DNA of 64,000 bases from Arcticibacter sp045629565 (GTDB lineage Bacteria; Bacteroidota; Bacteroidia; Sphingobacteriales; Sphingobacteriaceae): contig NZ_JAZQRL010000129.1 in NCBI RefSeq assembly GCF_045629565.1, positions 1 through 64,000 of the forward strand. The letters are read 5' to 3'. This document shows, piece after piece, positions 52,299-62,286 of this stretch. The stretch's first letter is position 1; every line of letters starts with the position of its first letter. Under the pieces are notes generated by a model. The model saw nothing but the letters and a program-made list of their open reading frames with translations. It ran no database searches and was not told where the DNA came from. Made by a program: the position numbers and the translations under genes.

Positions 52299-52523
52299 CT
52301 AGTGTCCCGCATCACCTTCTTTCTTAAGTTGATCAAGGGACAGGTTGGTGGTGCCTCCCAGATTCTCTTCGATTTCCTCTTGCGTTCCCTGGGTTGTTAA
52401 AGGCTTTTGATTTGCCTGCCCATTTCCGCTGTCTGTTGGTTCTGCAGCTTCAGATGCCGTCTTGTTCTGAGCCGGTTCATCCTGCTCTTTGTTCCGGTCT
52501 TCCGGTTCGATATGATGTATCAT
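52299..52523 (-). CDS. Small acidic disordered protein (74 aa)
   Basis: A 74-residue highly acidic, Glu/Gln/Thr-rich protein beginning MIHHIEPEDRNKEQDEP, predicted disordered. It is not recognised, but such small polar proteins are common beside SIMPL or stress genes in this lineage. It lies 81 bp upstream of the SIMPL gene on the same strand. Confidence 0.5.
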   Translation of the reverse strand: MIHHIEPEDRNKEQDEPAQNKTASEAAEPTDSGNGQANQKPLTTQGTQEEIEENLGGTTNLSLDQLKKEGDAGH

Positions 52524-52673
52524 AGGTATTTGTTTTATAGCAGTAATGCTTTTTACATGCCTTTTGTTTGTTTTGGCGCAAAAAGGTATCTTCGATCAGA
52601 TCGGCAAGTATAAAATCTCGAGTTTCATAAAAAGGCTTAAACGCTTATCTTTACATAAAGATCCGCCATTACA

Positions 52674-54101
52674 ATGCCTAGCCAAACCTCGCCTGCCACC
52701 CCAACCTTTTCGGGAATATGGTCAATTATAAAAAGGTCAATTCGTGGGGAAGACATAGATCTAACTCATGGGAGCCTTCGCACGGCCATCATTCTGTTGG
52801 CAATCCCCATGATGCTGGAGATGGCCATGGAATCGGTGTTTGCGCTGGTCGACCTCTACTTTGTAGGTCACCTGGAACACAGCAGCTATGCCATTCAGAC
52901 GGTTGGATTGACAGAATCTGTTTTAGCCGTGCTCTATTCGCTGGCGATAGGGCTGAGTATGGCTACAACAGCGGTCGTAGCACGTAGAATTGGTGAAAAG
53001 AAGCCTATTGACGCTTCAAGGGCCGGCGGTCAGGCAATATTTGTCGCCCTGATTTTAAACTCCATTGTCAGTATATTCGGTATTATCTACGCAAAAGAGA
53101 TTCTGCTGCTCATGGGAGCATCAGAAGAATCTGCCCGGCATGGCGAAAGGTTTACGCAGATAATGATGGGAAGCAGCGTCTTCATCATGCTTTTGTTCTT
53201 GATTAACGGAATCTTCCGCGGAGCCGGAAACGCAGCTATTGCGATGAAAAGCCTTGTCGTTGCCAACGCGATCAATATAATTCTTTGCCCCCTGTTGATT
53301 AATGGCATAGGTCCGGTAGAAGGGTTGGGACTCACTGGAGCGGCTATCGCCACCAGTATAGGCCGCGGCACAGGGGTTATCTATCAGCTCTATCACCTGA
53401 GCAATGGCAAGCACATCATCAGAATTTATTTAAAATATCTGAAGCCCCGATGGTATGAAATCATTGCGCTCTGCAAAATTGCCGGACCTGCGGTGCTCCA
53501 GTTTGTGATTGCCTCCTGCAGCTGGATTTTCCTCGCCCAGCTCGTTGCCGTTACTGGCGCCGATGAAGGTTCTGCCGGATACCAGACTGCGCTGAGGCTT
53601 ATGATGTTTTTTATGCTGCCTGCCTGGGGGCTAAGCAACGCAGCAGCAACACTTGTTGGTCAGAATCTCGGGGCTGGACTCTTAGAACGTGCTGAAAAGG
53701 CAGTTTTTAAAACGGCGAGGTACAATGCGCTTTATATGTTGATCGTAACGGCTATTTCATTTGCCTGCGCAGATCTTCTGGTATCGTTTTTTTCAAACGA
53801 TCAGGAAGTCAGGAAGGTCGCTAAGGAAGCAATATACATCATGAGCACCGCTTATGTACTTTATGGAATTGGTATGGTGCTGATCAACGCATTCAACGGT
53901 GCGGGCGACACACAGACCCCTACCTGGATAAACCTGGTTGGGTTCTGGCTCCTGCAGATCCCCCTAGCACACATACTGGCGAGGCATTTTGAAATGGGGC
54001 CTACGGGCGTATTCATGGCGATCCCCATAGCAGAAAGTTGCATCACCGTGGCAGGAATAATTTTATTCAGAAAGGGCAACTGGAAGTCCGTTAAAGTTTA
54101 A
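52674..54101 (+). CDS. MATE-family efflux transporter
   Basis: A 475-residue 12-TM MATE transporter (DinF/NorM branch). Landmarks are LAIPMMLEMAMESVFALVDLYFVG, split here as LAIPMMLEMAM and FALVDLYFVGHL, then GAGNAAIAMKS and LPAWGLSNAAATLVGQNLGAG. It exports cationic drugs or metabolites in exchange for Na+ or H+. A hairpin follows 22 bp after its stop. It lies in a block of two efflux pumps. Confidence 0.92.
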   Translation: MPSQTSPATPTFSGIWSIIKRSIRGEDIDLTHGSLRTAIILLAIPMMLEMAMESVFALVDLYFVGHLEHSSYAIQTVGLTESVLAVLYSLAIGLSMATTAVVARRIGEKKPIDASRAGGQAIFVALILNSIVSIFGIIYAKEILLLMGASEESARHGERFTQIMMGSSVFIMLLFLINGIFRGAGNAAIAMKSLVVANAINIILCPLLINGIGPVEGLGLTGAAIATSIGRGTGVIYQLYHLSNGKHIIRIYLKYLKPRWYEIIALCKIAGPAVLQFVIASCSWIFLAQLVAVTGADEGSAGYQTALRLMMFFMLPAWGLSNAAATLVGQNLGAGLLERAEKAVFKTARYNALYMLIVTAISFACADLLVSFFSNDQEVRKVAKEAIYIMSTAYVLYGIGMVLINAFNGAGDTQTPTWINLVGFWLLQIPLAHILARHFEMGPTGVFMAIPIAESCITVAGIILFRKGNWKSVKV

Positions 54102-54123
54102 CAACTAAATTCCGCAAAGAACC

Positions 54124-54161
54124 AGCACCATAAATTGTCAGGTTCCTGCATTTATGGTGCT
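54124..54161. terminator. Hairpin after the MATE gene
   Basis: AGCACCATAAA and TTTATGGTGCT are exact 11-bp complements around a 16-nt loop. No T-run follows, so it is a terminator by position. The gap to the next gene (54162-54310) shows no other feature. Confidence 0.55.
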
Positions 54162-54310
54162 TAGGAAAGGCCAGTTTATATGGACTATGATCAGCTTGAG
54201 GGAGTCACTTCCGTTTAAACTCCAGGCAAACGCACCATTAAATGCAGTTTACTTCTTTTTTTTGGAAAAAATCTGCAATCTTTGCGCCTCCTTAAAAAAC
54301 ATCAGGCCAA

Positions 54311-55507
54311 ATGGCAATTTCCAAAAATTTCTACCTTATCTTCATATTGGGGTCTCTGGCAGCCCTGGGTCCGTTTTCTATAGACATGTACCTACCCGGG
54401 TTCGATGCAATAGCTCAGGATCTCGGCACAACCGTACCGAAAGTTTCCCTGTCTCTATCGGGCTTTTTTATTGGTATTTCTTTCGGACAGCTTCTTTATG
54501 GGCCGCTTCTTGATAAATTCGGAAGAAAAAAGCCGCTATACATTGGATTGGTGCTCTATGTTATCTCCTCCCTCGCCTGTCTGGCAGTGAAAGACATCAA
54601 TCAGCTGATTATCCTTCGCTTTGTCCAGGCAATCGGCAGTTGTGCTACAGCGGTCGCTTCTGTAGCCATGGTCAGAGACTTATTCAGTGTAAAAGAAAGC
54701 CCGAAAGTATTCGCTTCATTAATGCTTGTCATAGCTATTTCACCGATGCTGGCACCAACAGCCGGAGGCTATCTGATCGCCGCCTACGGATGGCAATCAG
54801 TGTTCGTCTTTCTCGCCGTTATGGCAGCGCTCATGTTGGTTTCAGTGGTTTTTTTCCTGCCTGAAAGCTTCACCCCCGACCCGGCGTATTCATTAAAACC
54901 TTCTCCTATTATTAAAAGCTTCCTCGGTGTAATCGTCGAACCTCAGTTTTACACTTACGCATTGGTTAGTGCCCTATGCTTCGCCGGACTATTTACGTAC
55001 GTAGCTGCTTCCCCGGTTGTGTTTATGAATTTGTATGGTGTCAGCAAAACGGGCTACGGATGGATTTTCGCGCTATTGTCCGTTGCTTTCATTGGCTCCA
55101 GCCAGGTCAATAGTTTGCTGCTCCGCTGGTTCAGCAGCAAGTCTATTGTTAAATGGGCCTTGCTTTGCCAAACGCTCTTTAGTATCTTATTTCTGACGGC
55201 CGCGCTCAATGATATGCTTAACCTTTACAGCACTATCACCTTTATCGCGATGTTCCTGGCTTGCCTGGGGCTCATCAATCCAAACGCGTCCGCCTTATCC
55301 CTGGCACCTTTCTTTAAGAATGCGGGTAGCGCATCAGCATTAATGGGTGCCATACAGATGGGTTTGGGCGCATTAGCATCGGTATTAGTAAGCCTTTTTC
55401 CGGAAGATTCAGTCCTTCCAATGCCCTTGATTATGACAGTTGTCGTTACCGCTGCGGTGCTCATACATACGGCTGGCATAAAGAAGCTTAGAGCCACAGA
55501 CCGTTAA
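54311..55507 (+). CDS. Bcr/CflA multidrug efflux MFS transporter
   Basis: A 398-residue 12-TM permease of the Bcr/CflA (DHA1) group: GPFSIDMYLPGF near the first TM, GQLLYGPLLDKFGRKKPLY (motif A), then RFVQAIGSCATAVASVAMVRD and PTAGGYL. Bcr exports bicyclomycin, and CflA-type pumps export chloramphenicol or sulfathiazole. It probably acts together in resistance with the preceding MATE gene but has its own upstream region. It ends 10 bp before the convergent beta-helix gene. Confidence 0.93.
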   Translation: MAISKNFYLIFILGSLAALGPFSIDMYLPGFDAIAQDLGTTVPKVSLSLSGFFIGISFGQLLYGPLLDKFGRKKPLYIGLVLYVISSLACLAVKDINQLIILRFVQAIGSCATAVASVAMVRDLFSVKESPKVFASLMLVIAISPMLAPTAGGYLIAAYGWQSVFVFLAVMAALMLVSVVFFLPESFTPDPAYSLKPSPIIKSFLGVIVEPQFYTYALVSALCFAGLFTYVAASPVVFMNLYGVSKTGYGWIFALLSVAFIGSSQVNSLLLRWFSSKSIVKWALLCQTLFSILFLTAALNDMLNLYSTITFIAMFLACLGLINPNASALSLAPFFKNAGSASALMGAIQMGLGALASVLVSLFPEDSVLPMPLIMTVVVTAAVLIHTAGIKKLRATDR

Positions 55508-55517
55508 CAGATCCAGG

Positions 55518-57599
55518 TTAATCAGGAAGCCCTGATCCCGCGATGATTTTTCGGAATGTCACCCGTTTTCCCATGTGTTCCCAGATAACGCTACCGTCTC
55601 TGGCAGTGTCACCCTGTGCATTGAAAATCTTGCCGCCCGTCCTTCCGGCTTTGATACACCTCCAGGTTTGGTCACCAACATAAATGGTTCTCCCTAAGCC
55701 AACCGGACGTTCCTTCTCCCAAACGTTCTGCGCAGCGAACCCTGAGTTAACCGCTATCCAGCGTTCCAAAGGATTTAGTACATTGTAAATCACCGAGCCC
55801 TGAGAGTAATTTCCGTATTCAGGTACCGAAGAAGCAAAACTTTCACTGATAATCCAAGGCTTCCTTTTTTGGTGAAATCCTGGTATAATAACGGCAGGTT
55901 GATCGTCTGTACTTCCTGAGAGATTATTCTTAAAGCCCGTAGCCGGAAAGGGTTTTCCTGGTGTAACCTCGTAAGACGACACTATCTCGGCAAATCCAAT
56001 CTCATCTGTGCGGTGACCGCTGATCTGATTATCGGCCACAATGAGATTATTCAGCTTGGTATAGCCTTTGCCCGAAAAGTAGATTCCGTGCGTAGTAAAA
56101 ACAGAATCCTTTAAGGTATTGTATGTGAGTCGTTTATTATTCCTCAGCTGATTCGCTGATATATTAAGATGGCTCAGCCAGCCGTTTATAGCCTCGACGA
56201 AAATATCCGCACAAACGTCTTTGCTGAACCAGTTGCGGCCATCGGTGACTATATTGTTCCGGATCATTCCGAAAAGGTTTGTAGCCACCGCACTCATATA
56301 AATGCCGTTCCCTCCGGCCGCACTGACGGTGTTGTTCACTACCTTGATATCCCTTCCTTGTCCATTGACAAATATCCCATTGTTTTTGGTGACCGACACC
56401 GAATTACCCTCCACGAGTATATCCTCACTTCTTCCCTTTTTACTATTCACAATCATAATTCCGTTACCATCTTCAATCCCCATCAGTTCCCGGGGATTTC
56501 CAGTGTCCCCTATGCTGCTGATGTTATTAGACCTGACCTTTACCCGAAAGGCGTCTATCACGTAAATCCCGCAACTTTGAGAATGCGACTCAGGATTTTT
56601 ATGGTTAAAACTGAATGCTCCTCTGATGAAGTTGTCACTGATTACCGCATTAACGGCTGTTCCCTGCGCATAATCGTCGCCATAAAAGATCGCCGCTGCA
56701 GAACCCGCATCTCCAGCATTCTTGTTTCCTGCCGCGAAGAAAAAATTGCCGGAGATGATGGTCTGGCTGCACCGTTGAACGTCTATACCATTGTCGCCGG
56801 TATATTCAATCCGGTTTTCCCGGATGTTGAGGTTCTGACACTGATGATTGGCAAGACCTATTCCAGAGATATGCGATAAAATATTCCCCTGAAGATTTAC
56901 CCGGTTAATACGATAGGTAGATATAGCGTGTGTACCGATATAGCTGAATGTATTGTTAAGGATATGTATATCGGCCGATTCATTTCTGCCGAAGTTGCTA
57001 ATGGCACCGTCAACTGCCTTGAAATCTATGTTATACCTCCCGATTCTTCTGAAGTCACAACCCTTTATGGTAATATTCTTGCCCCGGAAAATGATGCCCC
57101 GTCCATGGGCATCGCTAAAGCCGCAGTTTTCAATCAGGACCCGTTCAGAGGCCTTTGTGTCGAAGCTGATATTAACAAGCGTATAGCGGCCTGCGGTGCG
57201 TTTTGATTTCTGATCGGCTGCTACCGGCCTCCCGCCGGAGAAACCCAGCGCTTTGATGCTGATATCTTCACCACCTATATGAACCAGCGAAGGCTGATCA
57301 GCAGTATACAGACTATCGGTAAAGATTACAGAGCTCGCTTTCCCGCTGCCTTCAATGGTGACTCCTGAAGGAATGTTCAATGAAGCGGTTGCAGGAATAT
57401 AGTACTTTCCTACCGGCACTCTCAGCACCTTTCCGGTTTTTGCTGCCAGATTGATTGCGTTCTGAAACGCAACAGCATCGTTCCTCCTTCCGTCGCCTTT
57501 GGCGCCAAAATCCATCACATTCAGCTCTAAATCGCTGCGATTGGCAAATACACCGGTGACAACTGAAAATTGTATAAGTAATAAAATTAGAAAACGCAT
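55518..57599 (-). CDS. Secreted right-handed beta-helix protein (EPS cluster)
   Basis: A 693-residue exported protein. The signal peptide ends near FAN. From about residue 30 it has the pectate_lyase_3 opening (VMDFGAKGDGRRNDAVAFQ) and about ten beta-helix coils with repeated NNGIFV, DNGIDV, GNGIYM-type turns. A distinct C-terminal region (about 590-680) with WRCIKAGRTGGK and VIWEHMGKR resembles a carbohydrate-binding add-on. It could be a lyase, hydrolase or epimerase acting on the polymer made by the same operon. The start at 57599 fits the operon spacing (8 bp after the Wzy-like stop) and gives a signal peptide. Confidence 0.8.
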   Translation of the reverse strand: MRFLILLLIQFSVVTGVFANRSDLELNVMDFGAKGDGRRNDAVAFQNAINLAAKTGKVLRVPVGKYYIPATASLNIPSGVTIEGSGKASSVIFTDSLYTADQPSLVHIGGEDISIKALGFSGGRPVAADQKSKRTAGRYTLVNISFDTKASERVLIENCGFSDAHGRGIIFRGKNITIKGCDFRRIGRYNIDFKAVDGAISNFGRNESADIHILNNTFSYIGTHAISTYRINRVNLQGNILSHISGIGLANHQCQNLNIRENRIEYTGDNGIDVQRCSQTIISGNFFFAAGNKNAGDAGSAAAIFYGDDYAQGTAVNAVISDNFIRGAFSFNHKNPESHSQSCGIYVIDAFRVKVRSNNISSIGDTGNPRELMGIEDGNGIMIVNSKKGRSEDILVEGNSVSVTKNNGIFVNGQGRDIKVVNNTVSAAGGNGIYMSAVATNLFGMIRNNIVTDGRNWFSKDVCADIFVEAINGWLSHLNISANQLRNNKRLTYNTLKDSVFTTHGIYFSGKGYTKLNNLIVADNQISGHRTDEIGFAEIVSSYEVTPGKPFPATGFKNNLSGSTDDQPAVIIPGFHQKRKPWIISESFASSVPEYGNYSQGSVIYNVLNPLERWIAVNSGFAAQNVWEKERPVGLGRTIYVGDQTWRCIKAGRTGGKIFNAQGDTARDGSVIWEHMGKRVTFRKIIAGSGLPD

Positions 57600-57607
57600 A
57601 GGATAAA

Positions 57608-58861
57608 TTATTCTGGCTGTTTCTCCTCCCGATCCACCCAATAAGGTAGAGATAAGAATATCCATAAAGAAAGGTATGCAAATTCAGGAACTGATCCCAT
57701 CAGGATGAAGAACAACGCAGTAAGTGCAATTAAATAGTATTTTTTAAAGACGGCGTCTTTCACTTGAACAAACGCATGCCTGAAATAGAATAAGGTAAAT
57801 GCCACCAATCCCAGTACACCATTATTGACAAGAAGGGTCGAAAAGAAGTCCGTAGATCTTACGTACCCCCAGCCTAATCCGACAAGTTTCCCTGTAATGC
57901 TTAGCTGATCTTTCCAAAAATAGTATTGACTCAGAAAATGGCCTGAGCGCTCAGATCCTGATTGATTGCTTCCGGTGAATTTATCAATGAACACACTTTG
58001 TACCAGTTTATGAACGGCCGGTGATGTGAAATATAAAATTACCATAACCATGACACCGATGGGTACGAACCAGATCATTTTTCTCCTGATCTCCGCATCG
58101 GCAAGACTCGCTCCCCCCACGAGTACGACAGCTCCCAGATATGCCGAGGTGGAGAATGTGAAAAGCAGGGCGATTCCTAAAAGTACAAAGTCAACATATC
58201 GCTTAAGCGGAATACAAAGCATCCAGAATGGAATAACAGCGAACGCGAACATCGAAGGCTCTCCTGTAAGACTTTTCAGGCGTTGCATACGCAGTCCACC
58301 CAAGGTGATGGTTTGAAACAAACTACCGCTTCCGGGTTTGTTATTAAACACCCGGTTACTGATCACATCACCATTCACCCCGGTTAGCTGGAAGAGAATT
58401 ATCTCTAAGATACCTAGCACAGCGATGATGCGTAAACCCAGATAAAGATATCGAAGATGCGAACTGCATGCGTAATGTTTCAGGTAAAGATAGGTGAGGA
58501 TTCCAGCAAAGAGATAGATACTTTGTCCGAAAAAGGTCGGTCTTAGCAGTGTTCTTTGGAGATCTCCCTTATCCGTCAATGTAAGCGAGGGATCGAGAGA
58601 CACTTCAAACCACCAAACATGCAACTGCGCCAGCAGATTCAGAACGAGGAAGACGGCGGCAATTATCAGAAGCTCCCTTAAAAGGCCTTTATCGCTAAAA
58701 AAGCTCCATGCAATAAAGAACGGAGCCGCCAGATAAACCAGCATATAGGAGGGAACCGATAAGGAAACAGGTGGGTAGACTACAACTGAAACAATAAAGG
58801 ACAGGCAAAGCAGGACGGCCAGATAGACATGAATGCTCTTACGCAACTTTCTTTCCTGCAT
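57608..58861 (-). CDS. Wzy-like O-antigen/EPS polymerase
   Basis: A 417-residue protein with about 11 TM helices and a long periplasmic loop (about 270-320: FTGSNQSGSERSGHF), the hallmark of Wzy/O-antigen-ligase-like polymerases. The motif GWGYVRS follows. It is expected to polymerise repeat units in the periplasmic leaflet of the inner membrane. It overlaps the GT upstream by 23 bp and is 8 bp before the beta-helix gene. Confidence 0.75.
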   Translation of the reverse strand: MQERKLRKSIHVYLAVLLCLSFIVSVVVYPPVSLSVPSYMLVYLAAPFFIAWSFFSDKGLLRELLIIAAVFLVLNLLAQLHVWWFEVSLDPSLTLTDKGDLQRTLLRPTFFGQSIYLFAGILTYLYLKHYACSSHLRYLYLGLRIIAVLGILEIILFQLTGVNGDVISNRVFNNKPGSGSLFQTITLGGLRMQRLKSLTGEPSMFAFAVIPFWMLCIPLKRYVDFVLLGIALLFTFSTSAYLGAVVLVGGASLADAEIRRKMIWFVPIGVMVMVILYFTSPAVHKLVQSVFIDKFTGSNQSGSERSGHFLSQYYFWKDQLSITGKLVGLGWGYVRSTDFFSTLLVNNGVLGLVAFTLFYFRHAFVQVKDAVFKKYYLIALTALFFILMGSVPEFAYLSLWIFLSLPYWVDREEKQPE

Positions 58862-60059
58862 AGGTATTCGCTAGTTCTAACTGATATTTTGCGCCTGAAG
58901 TTTCAATCGTCTCTGTAACCATGGAATTGAGTTTGGTCGCCATTTTTTGTTTATAGACCTTATTGACGAAGCCAGTCAACTTAGCGATGAAATTAGGCGC
59001 ACTAAATAACTTCGCGTGGCTGCGGATAAAAATAGGGTCAAATTCCAATTTCTCAGACTTTTCAATGGCCGCAATGAGCGAGCTGGTAGATTGCTCTTCG
59101 AAGAAGACTGCGGTACACTTACTACTATCGCCCATATAAGGAACCATCGTTTCTCTGACCCCTCCAACGCCATAAGCAATCACCGGGCGTCCAGAGGCTG
59201 CTGCTTCCAGTGGTGTAATGCCATAATCCTCATGCTGTGGAAATATTAGGGCTTTACAGTTAGCATAGAGTCTGGCGAGCTGGGCGGCGGACTGTCCCTT
59301 TCTAAAACTGATATTGCTTCCAGCCAGGGCCATGAGCTCCTGCTCCTTTGATCCGGTACCTACAATAATTAACTTCTTGTCCGGCATCTCATTGAAGCTC
59401 TTCACGACGAGGTCTACCATTTTATAGTCCTCCAGTCTGCTCACCACCAGGTAATAGTCTTTATCTTCCATGGAAATATAAAAATTATCCAGCTTGGCGG
59501 CGGGGTTAATAATACTTACCGGTTTTTCAGGGTGGTAAGACTTTTCAATTCTGGCCTTCACTTCCTTAGAATTCGTCAGGTAAAAGTCGCTCGCTTTAGC
59601 AGCCATCAGATCCAGCTTGCGCAAAATCCGGGAAGCAAACAAGAAAATATTTCTGATCAACAGGTTCGACGATTTAACTATAGAATAAGAAAAAGGTCTC
59701 CACGCCAATCTAAAGGGCGTATGGCAATAGGTAACTACCGACGCATTCTTATCTGCGCGTACGAACTTCCCACAGTGTGTAGTAGATATCAACACAATAT
59801 CATAACCTTTTAAATTGAAACTGCGCATGGCCAGGATAGCAAAGGGGAAATATAATAGCTTAATGAGCTTTTCGCTCTTCCCGATATATTGAAACCAGGA
59901 AGTGAAGATCTTAGCTGTCTTAAATTCTTCGTATGTTTTATCGGGATTATAGCATAAGGTATATATATCTGCCTCAGGATAAGCGTTATGCATATCTAAA
60001 ACAACTTGCTCGGCTCCGCCGCGTCTTACTAGTTCGTCATGTACTATTGCTACTTTCAT
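58839..60059 (-). CDS. Glycosyltransferase family 4 (WbaZ-like)
   Basis: A 406-residue GT-B enzyme. The N-terminal motif VRRGGAEQVVLDM is the acceptor-binding Gly loop, followed by TYCHTPFRLAW. The retaining motif EDYGITPLEAAASGRPV has the EX7E pair. Similar to WbaZ-type mannosyltransferases; the sugar is not certain. It is the fourth gene of the EPS operon, 3 bp after the previous GT. Confidence 0.9.
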   Translation of the reverse strand: MKVAIVHDELVRRGGAEQVVLDMHNAYPEADIYTLCYNPDKTYEEFKTAKIFTSWFQYIGKSEKLIKLLYFPFAILAMRSFNLKGYDIVLISTTHCGKFVRADKNASVVTYCHTPFRLAWRPFSYSIVKSSNLLIRNIFLFASRILRKLDLMAAKASDFYLTNSKEVKARIEKSYHPEKPVSIINPAAKLDNFYISMEDKDYYLVVSRLEDYKMVDLVVKSFNEMPDKKLIIVGTGSKEQELMALAGSNISFRKGQSAAQLARLYANCKALIFPQHEDYGITPLEAAASGRPVIAYGVGGVRETMVPYMGDSSKCTAVFFEEQSTSSLIAAIEKSEKLEFDPIFIRSHAKLFSAPNFIAKLTGFVNKVYKQKMATKLNSMVTETIETSGAKYQLELANTYAGKKVA

Positions 60060-60062
60060 GTT

Positions 60063-61112
60063 TTATGTATCGTTAAACCGGTGAATGATGTTATCTATGA
60101 CTGTAGCTGATGTCTTCCATGAGATCTGGTTTCCCCTGACTGTACCCCGTGGAGGGGCAGTCGTTGAAAACGTCTTGATAAGGTTGGAAAGATCATCACG
60201 CTTTGTCGGACAGAAATAAACAACATCTGTGCCACCGACTTCCTTGAATGCTTCAATATCAGATGCAAGGACTGGTGTATTCATCGATAACGCTTCAGCA
60301 ATGGGCAACCCAAAGCCCTCATAAAGAGAAGGATTAATAAGTGCGATGGCGCCCGCGTAATAATTTCTTAGGTCTGCATCGCTGATGTATCCTGTAAAAA
60401 TTATATTCGGAATGTTACGGAACCATTCTATTTCAGGATTTCGTGCAAAAGAAGCATGGCTAGCTCCTACAATAATCAGGTCAATATCCTGAAGACTGGC
60501 TTCATGAAAAGCTTTAAGCAGGAACAGGAGGTTTTTCCTCGGATCGAGTGATCCCACAAACAAAAAGTAAGGTCTCGGATGGACGTTCACCAGTTCATCG
60601 CTTTGAGCAGCGACAAAAGAGCTGGCATTTGGAGCCACAGAAATACGCTCCGGATTGATGCGATAGAAAGACGAGATCTCTCTCTTTGAAAACTCACTTA
60701 CCGTTATGATATGCCTGCTGCTGTTTAACACCCTCGGAATCAGCCATCGGTAATAAAGGACAAACTTTTTCGAAAAGAACTCAGGGTGCCTTTCGAAGGC
60801 TATATCATGGAGGCACGTGATCTTGTTTTCATAAAACAGAGGTGCTACATTACAGAAGTTCAGCAACAAGGGATTGTCTTTCGAGTTCAGAAACCGTGGT
60901 AAAGTATACTGCTCCCATAATATTCCTGCAGAGGTTCCAACGATATCCTGATTTTGCGGCAAATGGTAAGTCGTCTCATTGAGGTGGTCCCGCGCACAGG
61001 CGACCTTTGCCGTGCTGGTCAGTTCTTTGCATATCTCCGCTGCATATCGTTGTACGCCGCTTAGTTTTTGAGAGAGAAATTTTCCATTGATATATACCGT
61101 TCTTTCAGTCAT
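60063..61112 (-). CDS. Glycosyltransferase family 4 (WbdB-like)
   Basis: A 349-residue GT4 enzyme. Landmarks are SGVQRYAAEICKEL, ITVSEFSKREIS, FLFVGSLDPRKNL and EGFGLPIAEALSM (EX7E). These resemble WbdB/mannosyltransferases. It overlaps the preceding GT gene by 8 bp, in the middle of the EPS operon. Donor sugar is unknown. Confidence 0.9.
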   Translation of the reverse strand: MTERTVYINGKFLSQKLSGVQRYAAEICKELTSTAKVACARDHLNETTYHLPQNQDIVGTSAGILWEQYTLPRFLNSKDNPLLLNFCNVAPLFYENKITCLHDIAFERHPEFFSKKFVLYYRWLIPRVLNSSRHIITVSEFSKREISSFYRINPERISVAPNASSFVAAQSDELVNVHPRPYFLFVGSLDPRKNLLFLLKAFHEASLQDIDLIIVGASHASFARNPEIEWFRNIPNIIFTGYISDADLRNYYAGAIALINPSLYEGFGLPIAEALSMNTPVLASDIEAFKEVGGTDVVYFCPTKRDDLSNLIKTFSTTAPPRGTVRGNQISWKTSATVIDNIIHRFNDT

Positions 61113-62286
61113 GTAACGTATTTAAAAATTCAATCAAACGTTCATTAAGCGCAGCCGGCGAATAAGCATTTCCCATCACGGCGCAGGCCGCTGACTTCTC
61201 GACGATTCCTTGGGGCCTTTCCATTATGCTTTCCATAAGGACCTTAAGGCTATTCTTCTTCATCTCGAACAGCCACATGCAACGTTCGTCATACAGTTCT
61301 TTCAATCCGCCCTTACTTGCCAAACAAACCGGGGTTCCCGCGGCTGTCGCTTCTATCGGAACCCTCCCAAAAGGTTCGTTCCAGCCTGACGGCACGATCA
61401 CCAGATCGACGCTTCGATAAAACGTCTCCGAATCGGCTTTACCTAAGAAACTGAACTCAAACATGCCTTCATACCGTTCTCTTAATTGGGACTCAAACGC
61501 TGGTAGCACCTTTCCTGCAAGCACCAGTTTGAACGACTGTCGAAGCTTCCCCATCGAGGCTAACTCATCAAAGAGGAAGTCTACACCTTTCTGCTCGTTT
61601 ACCTTACCTATGAAGCCAAAAATAAGCTTAGACGAAGGAGATTTTGTTATGGCACCCGGTGATGGCGCGTGCAGGCCGTTTGCAATAACTTTGGCTGGCT
61701 TATTCTCTCCTACAGAAAACCGGCGGTGCTGTTCCAGAATGAACTGGCTAATGCCGACAAAGGCGTCAGGCAGTTCAAAGAAGTTTTTCTTGATGGAGTA
61801 TGTCAGCTTGCAGGCACCACAAAGTTGAGTGCAATCCTTGCAACCAGCATACATCGACGTAGTATGGCACATTAGATAATAATCCCGCATCGTGTGTACA
61901 AGCCTGATGTTACGTGATTTTATGATCTTCCATATAGAGGGCGAAAATCCCTGTATATTGTTAGTATTTACTACATCAGGCTTTACGCGGTCAAGTATTT
62001 TCCCGATTTCCCTTTTGTAAAACGGATTTGATGAATCCAGGAGATGCCAGATCAATTTTTTGTAAGACGGCTGACCTGCCGCTTGCTCGATGTGGTAGAG
62101 GTTGCGTGTTTTGATCGTGATCACTTCAACCCCGTTCAGCTCTCTGACTGATGCATCATAGCCAAGGGTGAGTACATAAACTCGATGTCCTGACTTAACC
62201 AACGCCTCAGCCATTGTACGAACGGAAACTTCAGCGCCGCCCACTTGAAACGGTTCATATAACGTGTTGACGAACAATATCTTCAT
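61105..62286 (-). CDS. Glycosyltransferase family 4
   Basis: A 393-residue GT-B enzyme with GGAEVSVRTMAEALVKSGH at the N-terminus, LIFGFIGKVNEQKGVDFL in the nucleotide domain and EPFGRVPIEATAAGTPV as the EX7E motif. An insert with four Cys (CKDCTQLCGACKL) near residue 150 is seen in related EPS transferases and may bind zinc. It overlaps the flippase gene by 4 bp (ATGA), so the two are coupled. Confidence 0.9.
   Translation of the reverse strand: MKILFVNTLYEPFQVGGAEVSVRTMAEALVKSGHRVYVLTLGYDASVRELNGVEVITIKTRNLYHIEQAAGQPSYKKLIWHLLDSSNPFYKREIGKILDRVKPDVVNTNNIQGFSPSIWKIIKSRNIRLVHTMRDYYLMCHTTSMYAGCKDCTQLCGACKLTYSIKKNFFELPDAFVGISQFILEQHRRFSVGENKPAKVIANGLHAPSPGAITKSPSSKLIFGFIGKVNEQKGVDFLFDELASMGKLRQSFKLVLAGKVLPAFESQLRERYEGMFEFSFLGKADSETFYRSVDLVIVPSGWNEPFGRVPIEATAAGTPVCLASKGGLKELYDERCMWLFEMKKNSLKVLMESIMERPQGIVEKSAACAVMGNAYSPAALNERLIEFLNTLHD

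Noticed and set aside
54154..54513. 119-aa plus-strand frame
   Set aside because: Overlaps the Bcr/CflA gene start in another frame and begins inside a hairpin arm.
56169..56879. 236-aa plus-strand frame
   Set aside because: Antisense to the beta-helix coding sequence; repeats in the beta-helix create long shadow frames.
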